Of a stretch of DNA of 64,000 nucleotides, positions 7,307 through 15,751 are shown in pieces (positions within the stretch are counted from its first letter, which is position 1; each line of letters begins with the position of its first letter). The stretch spans positions 2,543,842-2,607,841 of the forward strand of contig NZ_CP034118.1 of NCBI RefSeq assembly GCF_003856495.1, in the 5' to 3' direction. Both the position numbers and the translations under genes were made by a program. The notes below the pieces were generated by a model. That model did no database searches. It worked only from the letters and a program-made list of their open reading frames with translations, and was not told the DNA's origin. Source of the stretch: Staphylospora marina (lineage in GTDB: Bacteria; Bacillota; Bacilli; Thermoactinomycetales; Thermoactinomycetaceae).

Positions 7307-8245
7307 TTACCGGTCAGTGTCCATTGTACGATACTGCTCCCTGTAATATTCAACGGTTTTGCGAAGGCCTTCTTCCAGGGACACCTTCGGTTCCCAGCCG
7401 AGAACGCGGCGTGCCTTGGAAATGTCAAACACGCTGTGCCTGATGTCGCCGGGACGCTCGGGACCGTACACGGCCTCGACGTCCTGTCCGGTGATCTCCC
7501 GGAACAGGCGCAGCACTTCATTGAGCGAAGACTGACGGCCCGTGCCGATGTTGAGGATTTCCCCGTCCCCGGCCTCCAGAGCCGCGAGGTTGGCCCGTGC
7601 GACGTCTTCCACGTAGATGTAGTCCCGGGTTTGTTCCCCGTCACCGTGGATGGTCATCGGCAACCCCCGCAGCACCCGGTCGACGAAAATGGAAATCACG
7701 CCGCCTTCCCCGCGGGGATCCTGGCGAATGCCGTATACGTTGGCATAGCGCAGAGCGGTGAAAGAGATTCCGTACAGATGCCGGTAGACGTTCAGATAAT
7801 GCTCGACCGTGTATTTGGACACCCCGTATCCGGACAGCGGCCTGACCGGATGACGTTCATCCAGGGGAAGGGTTTCCGGATTCCCGTAGACGGCCGCCGA
7901 GGAAGCATACACCACCTTGCGCACGCCGACGTTCCGGCAGGCTTCCAGCAGATTGATCGTTCCCAGGATATTGACGGAAGCGTCGAAGGCCGGATCTTCC
8001 ACGGACGTGTTCACATGGATTTGCGCCGCTTGATGGATGACAAATTCCGGCTTTTCTTTCTCAAACACTTCCCGAAGCTCCGGACGGGTCAGATCCGTGC
8101 GATAAAAAACCGCGTCGGGATGAATCTGTTCTTCCTTGCCCGTGGAGATGTTGTCCACCACGACCACCCGATGGCCTTCGGCAATCAGGCGGTCGACGAT
8201 ATGCGAACCGATGAATCCGGCACCGCCGGTTACCAATACGTTCAT
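7307..8245 (-). CDS. NAD-dependent NDP-sugar epimerase (GalE-like extended SDR)
   Basis: Predicted 312-residue extended short-chain dehydrogenase. The Rossmann motif TGGAGFIGSHI lies near the N-terminus, the catalytic YxxxK is in SGYGVSKY, the serine context is YASSAAVYGN, and RYANVYG and RDYIYVEDVA follow, as in UDP-glucose/UDP-N-acetylglucosamine 4-epimerases. ATG 8245 follows GAGGAG by eight bases; the two GTG codons just upstream would sit too close to that site. Within the polysaccharide locus it probably supplies a C4-epimerised UDP-sugar. Motifs cannot tell glucose from N-acetyl or uronic substrates. Confidence 0.88.
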   Translation of the reverse strand: MNVLVTGGAGFIGSHIVDRLIAEGHRVVVVDNISTGKEEQIHPDAVFYRTDLTRPELREVFEKEKPEFVIHQAAQIHVNTSVEDPAFDASVNILGTINLLEACRNVGVRKVVYASSAAVYGNPETLPLDERHPVRPLSGYGVSKYTVEHYLNVYRHLYGISFTALRYANVYGIRQDPRGEGGVISIFVDRVLRGLPMTIHGDGEQTRDYIYVEDVARANLAALEAGDGEILNIGTGRQSSLNEVLRLFREITGQDVEAVYGPERPGDIRHSVFDISKARRVLGWEPKVSLEEGLRKTVEYYREQYRTMDTDR

Positions 8246-8339
8246 CACCACTGCTCCTCTCCACTCATCTGGTTGGACGGAAGATCCCGGCTTCGCGTCC
8301 GGAACTTCCTCCCGTGTCCTGTCGGCGCAATCGGACCGT

Positions 8340-9784
8340 TTACGGTCGGTCGATGCTTGCCAATGAAATGTATTTGGTCTCCAGGAATTCTCCGATTCCT
8401 TCCCGTCCGCCCTCGCGGCCGATTCCGCTTTCTTTCATGCCGCCGAACGGGGCCTGGACGGTGGAGGGAAGTCCGTCATTGATGCCGACGATGCCGAATT
8501 CCAGAGCCTCGGATATCCGAACGGCCCGCGCCAGATCCCGGGTATATACGTAAGCCGCCAGACCGTAGTGCGTGGAGTTGGCCAATCGCACCGCTTCCCG
8601 TTCGTCCTGGAACGCGATGACGGGAGCCACGGGGCCGAAGGTTTCTTCCCGGTGGATCTGCATGTCCGGCGTCACTCCCGCCAGCACCGTCGGGGCGTAA
8701 AAGTTCGGTCCCAACTCCGGAAGACGGTGACCGCCGCACACCACGCGTGCCCCTTTGGAGAGGGCATCCGCCACATGCCGCTCCACCTTGGCCACGGCGG
8801 AGCCGTCGATCAGCGGTCCGATCTCGGTTCCTTCTTGCAGCCCGTTTCCGACCCGGAGGCGTTTCACCCGTTCGACCAGGAGGCTGACAAACTTGTCCAG
8901 CACGCTTTCGTGAACGTACAGGCGATTGGCACAGATGCAGGTCTGTCCCGCGTTGCGGAATTTGCTCAGGACGGCTTGCTCCACGGCGTGCGGCAGGTCG
9001 GCGTCTTCAAACACCAGAAGCGGTGCCTGCCCCCCAGTTCGAGGCTGATCCGTTTCACGGTGGCGGCCGCCTTGCGCATGATTTCCTTGCCCACTTCGGT
9101 GGAGCCCGTGAAGGTCACTTTGCGCACACGGGGGTCGGACAGCAGAACCTCTCCGATGGCCCGCGGATCGGAACCGGTCACCAGGTTGATCACCCCGTCC
9201 GGTATCCCCGCCTCCCGGAAAATGTCCATCAACAGGCATGCGGTCAGCGGAGTTTGTTCGGCCGGTTTGACAATCACCGTGCAGCCGGCGGCCAAAGCGG
9301 GAGCGATTTTGCGGGTGATCATCGCCGCGGGGAAATTCCAGGGCGTGATCGCGACGGTGACTCCGACGGGCTGCCGGATCACCAGAATCCGTTTGCCGGG
9401 ATGGGATGCCGGAACCGTCTCTCCGTAAATCCGCTCGGCTTCCCCCGCATACCAGAGCAGGAACTCGGCCGCGTACCGGACCTCCCCGCGGGCCTCGGCC
9501 AGCGGTTTTCCCTGCTCCAGCGTCATCACTTCCGCCAGTTCGTCTTCCCTTTCCAGCATCCGTTCCCAAGCCTTCCTCAATACATCGGCACGGGCGCGGG
9601 CGGTCTTCGCCGACCAGGCCGGGAATGCGGCATGCGCCGCTTCCACCGCTTTTTCCACATCTTCCGAAGCCGCGTCCGCCGCCGTTCCCACCTGCTCCCC
9701 CGTGGCGGGATTCCTCACTCCGAACGTCCGTCCTTGGGCGGCATCCACCCATCGACCGCCGATCCACAGGCGTCCCGTTCTCAT
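8340..9784 (-). pseudogene. Aldehyde dehydrogenase (succinate-semialdehyde type), frameshifted
   Basis: Two overlapping minus-strand frames join into one NAD(P)-dependent aldehyde dehydrogenase of about 481 residues. The 5' part carries the VTFTGSTEVGKEIM cofactor region and runs to ISLELGG; the 3' part resumes with APLLVFEDADL and has the catalytic cysteine in AGQTCICANR. The break lies in a run of six G on the coding strand (9030-9035). One extra G would restore LELGGQAPLLVF, the normal family sequence. So this is a single-base deletion in a homopolymer, either a real recent mutation or a sequencing error; the rest looks intact. GGGAG precedes ATG 9784. The class resembles GabD. Confidence 0.85.
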
Positions 9785-9812
9785 GACTGTCATCTCCCTC
9801 CCGTCCGCGGAA

Positions 9813-9842
9813 TTGTCAACCAATATATGGAAAATGTATAAT
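9813..9842 (+). promoter_or_regulatory. Sigma-A promoter of the second LCP gene
   Basis: TTGTCA (9813-9818), 18-base spacer, TATAAT (9837-9842). It drives the plus-strand LCP gene, and because it covers an in-frame ATG at 9841 it supports the downstream TTG start at 9883. Confidence 0.8.
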
Positions 9843-9882
9843 GCTCATGAAAGGCCGTCTCCGGCATGTGGAGGTGCATCGG

Positions 9883-10785
9883 TTGAAAAAATTTTTTTTG
9901 CTGGCGGTGACATGCTGTGCAGGACTGTTCCTGTACGGACTGCTTACATTCTGGACCGCGGCCCGGAACGTGTACGAACCCGGGCTCTCGGGAAGCACTT
10001 CCCGGTTCGGGGAAATCAGCGCCGACAAAGACCCGGTGATGTTGCTTTTGCTCGGCGTGGACAAACGGTCCGGGGACGTCGGGCGGGCCGATTCCATCAC
10101 CGTGGCCGCCATTCATCCGGGCCGAAAGAACGTGCTGCTGGTCAATTTCCCGCGGGATTTGATCGTCCCGATTCCCGGAAGAAGCATGCCGGACAAAATC
10201 AATCACAGCTTCGCGTACGGGGGCTCCCGATTGACCCGTCTCACGGTGGAGGCCTGGACGGGACTCCCCGTTGACGGAGTCGTGCGCGTCGACATGGACG
10301 GTCTGTCCCGGGTGGTGGATGCGCTCGGCGGGGTGGACGTGGAGGTGCCGTTTGATTTCACGTTTGAAGGCATCCGCTTCCGCAAGGGGACCATGCATTT
10401 GTCCGGCCGGGAAGCGCTGGCCTTTGCCCGCATGAGAAAAGAGGATCCCCGCGGAGACTACGGGCGCATCAAGCGGCAACAGGCCGTGATGCTCGGCATC
10501 GTCAAGCGCCTGTCCGACTGGTCCTCGCTTTCCCGCTTGGACGACGTGGCGAAGCAAGCCGGAGAACACCTGAAAACGGACATCCCTCCGATGGATTGGA
10601 TCCGGCTCAAACAGGGGCTGTCCGGCATCGACGCCTCCGCCGTCCAAACGGACAGCGTTCGCGCCAATTCGGTCAAACTGCGGGGCATCTGGTATCTCGC
10701 CGCTTCCGACAAAGAGAAAAACCGGATTCGCTCGCTCTTGGAAGAAGCCACCGAACGCCGGGCGAGCGCAAACGCCTCCCGCTGA
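9883..10785 (+). CDS. LytR-CpsA-Psr (LCP) family polymer ligase inside the polysaccharide locus
   Basis: Predicted 300-residue LCP enzyme with one N-terminal membrane segment (about residues 3-22) and an outside LCP domain. Visible motifs include GVDKRSGDVGRADS, NFPRDLIV, DKINHSFAYGG and an arginine-rich ARMRKEDPRGDYGRIKRQ. I choose TTG 9883 because GGAGGTG stands six bases upstream and the ATG at 9841 overlaps the promoter -10 box. It stands alone on the plus strand between minus-strand assembly genes. That suggests it attaches the locus polymer to peptidoglycan and is expressed from its own promoter. Confidence 0.9.
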   Translation: MKKFFLLAVTCCAGLFLYGLLTFWTAARNVYEPGLSGSTSRFGEISADKDPVMLLLLGVDKRSGDVGRADSITVAAIHPGRKNVLLVNFPRDLIVPIPGRSMPDKINHSFAYGGSRLTRLTVEAWTGLPVDGVVRVDMDGLSRVVDALGGVDVEVPFDFTFEGIRFRKGTMHLSGREALAFARMRKEDPRGDYGRIKRQQAVMLGIVKRLSDWSSLSRLDDVAKQAGEHLKTDIPPMDWIRLKQGLSGIDASAVQTDSVRANSVKLRGIWYLAASDKEKNRIRSLLEEATERRASANASR

Positions 10786-10790
10786 GCATC

Positions 10791-10835
10791 CCTCCGCTTT
10801 TCAGGCCTTCCCGGTCAGGAAGCGGAGGCTTTTTT
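10791..10835 (+). terminator. Intrinsic terminator after the second LCP gene
   Basis: CCTCCGCTT (10791-10799) pairs with AAGCGGAGG (10820-10828), followed by CTTTTTT. The 3' arm extends into the end of the convergent glycosyltransferase gene. Confidence 0.82.
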
Positions 10836-11954
10836 CTCCGCCAACCCGTCCGCACCGAGCAACTCGTTGTAAAGTTCCAGCAACTTCCGCTCTTCCACTT
10901 GCCAGTTGTACGTCTCCTCATGGGCCTTTCGCCCGGCTTCTCCCATCTGACGGCGAAGCCGTTCGTCCTGCAGGATGCGGGCGACTTTTTCGGCCATTTC
11001 CGCCGGATCCAGCGCGTTCACGGTGAACCCGCATCCGCTTTGATCCACAATCTCTTTCCACAGCGGAAAATCGGTGGCCACCAGCGGCAAACCGGCCGCC
11101 ATGTACTCAAACATCTTGATCGGCAACGATTCCCGGTAATTTTCCACCGGATGCAGACATACCAGCCCCACTTTTCCCTTGGCCAACCAGCTCCGCACTT
11201 CCTCAAACGGAATCCGGCCGTGCAAGTGAATGTTCTTTTTGCGAAGCTCCTCCTCGTTTCGTTCCTCCGGGCGAATGTGCTGAAGCGGTCCGATCAGGTG
11301 CAGCTCGGCGTCCAGCTCTTTCGGCAGATGATCCATCATGCGGATCATTTCCCGGTATCCCCTCAGATAGGAAATGCCTCCCACGTACAGAATCCGGTTC
11401 ACCCCGTCCTCTTCCCGGTTGAGAGCCGGCATGGGCAGCGGCCAGTTCTTGATCACCACGGTGCGACGGACCCGGGCGAACTGATCGCGGATCGACTCCG
11501 TGGCGGTGATCACGGCAGCCAATCGGCCGGCCAATCCCTTTTCCACCACGTGGGCGATCCGGGACAAAATCCCCCGCAAAGCTTTCGGAATCCAAGGCTT
11601 GGTGTGGATCTGTTTCGGCAAATCTTCATGAGAATCGTAAATCACCGGTCGCCCGGTCCGCCAGGCCAACAGCACTCCCCACGGAAGAAGTTCCGGGTCG
11701 TGGAAATGAAAGATGTCGGCTCCGCTCCGGACGGCCCGACGATACAGCTGTCTTCCGGCCAGAAGGCGCTTCCAACCGGTTCGCCGGGCCAAGCCGACGA
11801 TCCGGACGCCGTCCTCCGTTTTTTCCGCAAAGTCGGCCACGGCGTGAAGCTCCACCTCAAATCCGTGTGCCGCGAGCGATTTGGCCTGCTTGTGAAAGAT
11901 GCGCGAGTCATCGTAAGGATGGACCGAACTGAAAATCATCACTTTCGGTGCCAA
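10815..11954 (-). CDS. Glycosyltransferase family 4 protein
   Basis: Predicted 379-residue GT-B fold glycosyltransferase. The N-terminal acceptor domain has PKVMIFSSVHPYDDSRIFHK and HFHDPELLPWG; the C-terminal domain has RILYVGGISYLRGY and the nucleotide-sugar motif KMFEYMAAGLPLVATDF. No signal or transmembrane segment is seen, as expected for a cytoplasmic enzyme. The start is uncertain: TTG 11954 has GAGGGG at a good distance, while ATG 11975 has no ribosome site. It likely adds a sugar to the lipid-linked repeat unit; donor and linkage cannot be read from sequence. Confidence 0.88.
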   Translation of the reverse strand: MAPKVMIFSSVHPYDDSRIFHKQAKSLAAHGFEVELHAVADFAEKTEDGVRIVGLARRTGWKRLLAGRQLYRRAVRSGADIFHFHDPELLPWGVLLAWRTGRPVIYDSHEDLPKQIHTKPWIPKALRGILSRIAHVVEKGLAGRLAAVITATESIRDQFARVRRTVVIKNWPLPMPALNREEDGVNRILYVGGISYLRGYREMIRMMDHLPKELDAELHLIGPLQHIRPEERNEEELRKKNIHLHGRIPFEEVRSWLAKGKVGLVCLHPVENYRESLPIKMFEYMAAGLPLVATDFPLWKEIVDQSGCGFTVNALDPAEMAEKVARILQDERLRRQMGEAGRKAHEETYNWQVEERKLLELYNELLGADGLAEKKASAS

Positions 11955-12012
11955 AGCCGTTTCCCCTCTTTCCATGGCAAGGAATCCGTCGCTGGATCCT
12001 CTCTGTGAGAAA

Positions 12013-12040
12013 GCGGGCAAATTCATGGGAATTTGCCCGC
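12013..12040 (-). terminator. Hairpin between polymerase and glycosyltransferase genes
   Basis: GCGGGCAAATT (12013-12023) pairs perfectly with AATTTGCCCGC (12030-12040). On the minus strand it is followed by TTTCTC, a weak T-tract. It follows the polymerase gene and may reduce read-through into the downstream glycosyltransferase. Confidence 0.65.
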
Positions 12041-12076
12041 CGCCGACTCACAGCTCCGGAATCTTTTCCAATGTTG

Positions 12077-13489
12077 TCAAGCCGCCTGTTCCCGGTTTCC
12101 CGTTTCCATCAATTGCTTTTTCCGGTTTTCCCCCAATGCGATGACCGCCAGACCGATTCCATAACAGATCCACATCGGGGTGAAATGGATGGCCGTGCTC
12201 GGAGCCATGCCCCCGAAGAAATACCCGGTGAGCGCGAGCATGCTGGCCGTCGCTCCCCAGCGGATGACGGGGCCGACTTCCGGTGAATGTTTGAGGCTGG
12301 CCAGTTTGTACAGCCGCCAGAGCATCCAGAAATAAAGGAACATGTACAGCGCGAAGATGATCACGCCGAAATTGACCAGGACCTCCACCCACCAGTTGTG
12401 CATGTTGACCTTGTTGACTTTGGGAGCTCCTTGCATCAGGGGCTCGATGTTGCCGGGCCCCACCCCCAGGAAATGGCTGTCCTGCAGGAACCTGAGACCG
12501 TTGAGAACCAGGTATTTGCGGACCGTGGCACTCTGTCCGGTTTCCCCTTGGACCACTTCCTGGCCTCCCTCTTCAAGGTCCCAGCTCCCCTTGTTGATGT
12601 CGAGCAAAAATCCGAGCGTGCTGGCCAATTTGGTTCTCGCCTGTTCCCGGGCTTCATCCGACAGGAAGATGGCGGACAGGACGTTGGCGATCAACAGGGC
12701 CGCCAGCAAGGCGATGAGAGCGCGGCCGATGTTTTTCTTGGTCAGTTTCTCACGGGGCACGACTTGCGGGACCAGCACCGCCAACGCCAGCCCGGCCAGA
12801 GGCAGTGCAAAGAACGTGTTGCTGCGGGATCCGGTGGCCAAAAGAGCGTAAATGGCCAACACCCCGGTCGCGTAGACGAGAATCTTGTGTTTCTTTTCAA
12901 GATCCAGCATGAACAGTGCGGTCGCCAAAAACGGCAATCCCAGCGTGATGCAGGTGGCCAGGTCGTTCTGGTTGGTGAACACCGACGTCACCGTGGCCTG
13001 ATCGGTGCCGAACGCCCGGGACGACGGAAGATGAATCAGCGTGATCGATTCGATCACCGCAAAATAGACAATGGCGGCAAACACCCAGAACAAGACACGT
13101 TGCGTTCTCCAGAAGTTGGTTCCGGAATGGATGAAGTACGGAAACGAAAGCGCAAGCGGCATCATCATTCCCAGGAAAATCAGGTAGCGGATGCCGTGCC
13201 CGATGCTGACCGCCCAGGTGAGCGAGATGACGCCGTACACGAACCAAAACGCAAAAAACGCGGCGTACCAGCGAACCGGGTACAGCGAGACCGTTTCCAG
13301 ATTTTTTTGCATGGCCCATCGTATGATCAGCCCGCCGGCCAAGAGAACAAAAGCGATCCGGAAGAAGGTGAGGTTGAATTCTTCCGTGAGAGGAATCCCC
13401 AAGGTTGGCCCGAGCAAGGCGAATGCGATCATGAAATAGAACAGGTGTTCCAACCTGTTTTGCCTGGGGAACAGCAACTCATTCACCAT
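12077..13489 (-). CDS. O-antigen ligase/polymerase family membrane protein (Wzy-like)
   Basis: Predicted 470-residue integral membrane protein with about ten to twelve hydrophobic segments. A large outside loop (about 270-370) contains FLGVGPGNIEPL and the motif NMHNWWVEVLVNFG, typical of Wzy_C/O-antigen ligase superfamily proteins that use an H-N pair. It is expected to join lipid-linked repeat units into polymer outside the membrane. ATG 13489 follows AAGGGTGAGAG. The gene starts three bases after the flippase stop, so flippase and polymerase are coupled. A ligase function is possible, but with Wzx adjacent and LCP enzymes available, polymerase fits best. Confidence 0.85.
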   Translation of the reverse strand: MVNELLFPRQNRLEHLFYFMIAFALLGPTLGIPLTEEFNLTFFRIAFVLLAGGLIIRWAMQKNLETVSLYPVRWYAAFFAFWFVYGVISLTWAVSIGHGIRYLIFLGMMMPLALSFPYFIHSGTNFWRTQRVLFWVFAAIVYFAVIESITLIHLPSSRAFGTDQATVTSVFTNQNDLATCITLGLPFLATALFMLDLEKKHKILVYATGVLAIYALLATGSRSNTFFALPLAGLALAVLVPQVVPREKLTKKNIGRALIALLAALLIANVLSAIFLSDEAREQARTKLASTLGFLLDINKGSWDLEEGGQEVVQGETGQSATVRKYLVLNGLRFLQDSHFLGVGPGNIEPLMQGAPKVNKVNMHNWWVEVLVNFGVIIFALYMFLYFWMLWRLYKLASLKHSPEVGPVIRWGATASMLALTGYFFGGMAPSTAIHFTPMWICYGIGLAVIALGENRKKQLMETGNREQAA

Positions 13490-13492
13490 CTC

Positions 13493-14962
13493 TCACCCTT
13501 TTCCTCCTAGTTTGGGTAGCAATGACCCCACCCGATTCAAAGAGCGAACGGAAAACAGCCCGGTTGCGAACACCGCGGCGACGGTCACCCCCAGCGCCGC
13601 CGCTTCCACCGCCCAGAGGAAATCCAGACGATTTGCCTGAGCCCAACTGACGACGGCCATGGCGATTAGAAAGACGGCGAGATAGGCGCTCACCGATCCG
13701 AACTTGAAGGGGATCGGATAATGGTTCTGGTTTTGCCGATACACCCAAACGATGACGAACAGGTAGGCCGCAACGGTGCTTCCCGCGGCGCCCCAGATGT
13801 GGAACACCGGCACGAACAACAGGTTGCCGGCCAAATACAGGATGGCCGCGATCAGGAATCCGCGGGAAATCAATTTGGTCTGTTTCTTGATCAGAAGACC
13901 CACCCCGAATACGTTCACCAACACGTTGAACAGGGTGCCGAGCGAGAGCGCCCAAACATACAGATATCCTTCCGCCAGGTCCTGCCGGTTGGACGTGAAC
14001 AGGGCATAAATGTCCTGCATGAAGAAGGTCAGCAGCATGATTGCGAGCGTTCCCGCCACAAGAAGTCCCCGACCGATGACGCTGTACAATCCGGGAGCGT
14101 CCTCCCGATCCTTGATGGACATGGAAAACGGACGCCAGGCCAATTGAAACGGAGAAGTGATCAAGACGATGATGCTGGCCAGTCTCATGCATGCTTCGTA
14201 GATGTCTGCGTTATGGATGGAGTCCAGATGGTACAGGATCGGCCGGCTCACCGAAGACATCACCCAAAATGCCATCAGTGTGGGGAGCAGAGGAGCTCCG
14301 TACCGGACAAGATCTTTCAGGTGGCGGGGTGAAAACTTCCAGACGAATTCATTGCGGAAAACGACCAGCAAGATGGCGGCCACCAGCAACTGGCCCACCA
14401 GTTGGCCGTAAAACAGTCCCATCACGCCGGCATTCCATTCAGCCAGAAACCAGAAACTGAGCAGCGAGGAGCCGATCACGTAGGACATGCTGAAGAGGTT
14501 GAACAGCCAGACTCTCCGGCTGTAGCGGGCGTATCCCAATATGTGCTGGATGAGAATGGCTCCGAAGGTGGCCAAAAAAGCCACGGGCAGGAGAAATTCA
14601 TAACCATGCGGTTTTTCGTACACCAAGGACGTGAGCGGTTCCCTCACCAACGTGATCAACAGGGTCAGCCCCAGACAAAGCCCTCCGCTGAACAAAACGG
14701 CATTGGTGAAGTACAGGCGACGCTCCGTCACGTCTTTCGCGTCATAAAAATAAAACGCCATGGCGGCATCGGTTCCCAGTATGCACAGGTACGTCAAAAT
14801 CAGGGTGATCGTGTTCGTGAGACCCCAGTCGGCAAGTTCGCCCTGCGAGGTGAGATAAAGTCCGTAAAGGGGGAACAGCATGGCCGAAACCAGCTTGTTC
14901 CCCATGGTGGCAATGGCAAATACGGCGGAGTCGGAAAACAGGCGTTTCAAATGTTGCCTCAT
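13493..14962 (-). CDS. Oligosaccharide flippase (Wzx-like, MOP superfamily)
   Basis: Predicted 489-residue protein with about 12-14 membrane segments and the polysaccharide-biosynthesis pattern near the N-terminus (FAIATMGNKLVSAMLFPLYG). It should move the undecaprenyl-linked repeat unit to the outer face. ATG 14962 follows GAGGGAG. It lies between the acetyltransferase gene and the wzy-like gene, the usual Wzx/Wzy pairing. Confidence 0.88.
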   Translation of the reverse strand: MRQHLKRLFSDSAVFAIATMGNKLVSAMLFPLYGLYLTSQGELADWGLTNTITLILTYLCILGTDAAMAFYFYDAKDVTERRLYFTNAVLFSGGLCLGLTLLITLVREPLTSLVYEKPHGYEFLLPVAFLATFGAILIQHILGYARYSRRVWLFNLFSMSYVIGSSLLSFWFLAEWNAGVMGLFYGQLVGQLLVAAILLVVFRNEFVWKFSPRHLKDLVRYGAPLLPTLMAFWVMSSVSRPILYHLDSIHNADIYEACMRLASIIVLITSPFQLAWRPFSMSIKDREDAPGLYSVIGRGLLVAGTLAIMLLTFFMQDIYALFTSNRQDLAEGYLYVWALSLGTLFNVLVNVFGVGLLIKKQTKLISRGFLIAAILYLAGNLLFVPVFHIWGAAGSTVAAYLFVIVWVYRQNQNHYPIPFKFGSVSAYLAVFLIAMAVVSWAQANRLDFLWAVEAAALGVTVAAVFATGLFSVRSLNRVGSLLPKLGGKG

Positions 14963-14989
14963 GTTTCGCTCCCTCGGATCATCAGGCTG

Positions 14990-15736
14990 TCAGTCCTGAT
15001 TTTCCAGCTTCTCCCGTTCGGGCACGTCCCGCAACACCTTGGCCGGGACGCCGACGTAAAGTTTTGCCGGTTCCGTGTCGCGATGCACCACCGCACCGGC
15101 GGCGATGAAGCTCTCCTCCGCCACCGTGACTCCCGGAAGCAGGATGGAACCGCCGCCCACACGGGCTCCCCGTTTCACATGCGGCCCGCGCAGGAACTTG
15201 AACCGCTCCTTGGTGCGGCCCATGAAGTTGTCGTTGGTGGTGGTGACACCGGGCGCGATGAACACGCGCTCCTCCAGGGTGGTGTAGGCGGTGATGTAGG
15301 CATTGGTTTGGATTTTGGTGTATGCTCCGATTTTCACTTGGTTTTCCACGGACACGCCCCGACCGATCACCACATTGTTTTCGATGACGCACTTCTCCCG
15401 GACCGATGCCTGATCCCCGATCATCACTTCCGTGCCGAACGTGCTTCCCCGGTAGAGAACGGAACAGGCACCGATCGTGGTGCCGTCACCGATCACCAAC
15501 GGCGGCAGATCCTGATCCACTTTCACCGTGGAAGTCTTGGCCGGACGCGGCCAGCGTCCCAACACGCAATTGTCCGAAACGAACACGTTTGAACCGATGA
15601 CCGTGCCGGCGTGGACGGTCACGTTGTTGCCGATCGTCACGTTGTCTCCGATCACCGCGCCGGCTTCGATCACCGAGAAATGACCGATTTTGACGTTTTG
15701 ACCCAGCTTGGCCTGGGGATGCACGAAATTGTTCAT
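14990..15736 (-). CDS. Left-handed beta-helix N-acetyltransferase (WbpD/WlbB-like)
   Basis: Predicted 248-residue trimeric acyltransferase built mostly of hexapeptide repeats ([LIV]-G-x4), seen from about residue 10 to 160, then TTTNDNF and a C-terminal block with GARVGGGSILLPGVTV. WbpD acetylates the 3-amino group of UDP-2-acetamido-3-amino-2,3-dideoxyglucuronate. The family call rests on the fold plus the directly adjacent wbpA-, wbpE- and wbpB-like genes. At 248 residues it is longer than the roughly 190 of classic WbpD, with an extra stretch near 60-75 (WPRPAKTSTVKVDQD). Start ATG 15736 has only GGGCGGG upstream. Confidence 0.85.
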   Translation of the reverse strand: MNNFVHPQAKLGQNVKIGHFSVIEAGAVIGDNVTIGNNVTVHAGTVIGSNVFVSDNCVLGRWPRPAKTSTVKVDQDLPPLVIGDGTTIGACSVLYRGSTFGTEVMIGDQASVREKCVIENNVVIGRGVSVENQVKIGAYTKIQTNAYITAYTTLEERVFIAPGVTTTNDNFMGRTKERFKFLRGPHVKRGARVGGGSILLPGVTVAEESFIAAGAVVHRDTEPAKLYVGVPAKVLRDVPEREKLENQD

Positions 15737-15751
15737 ATGGAACCCGCCCTA

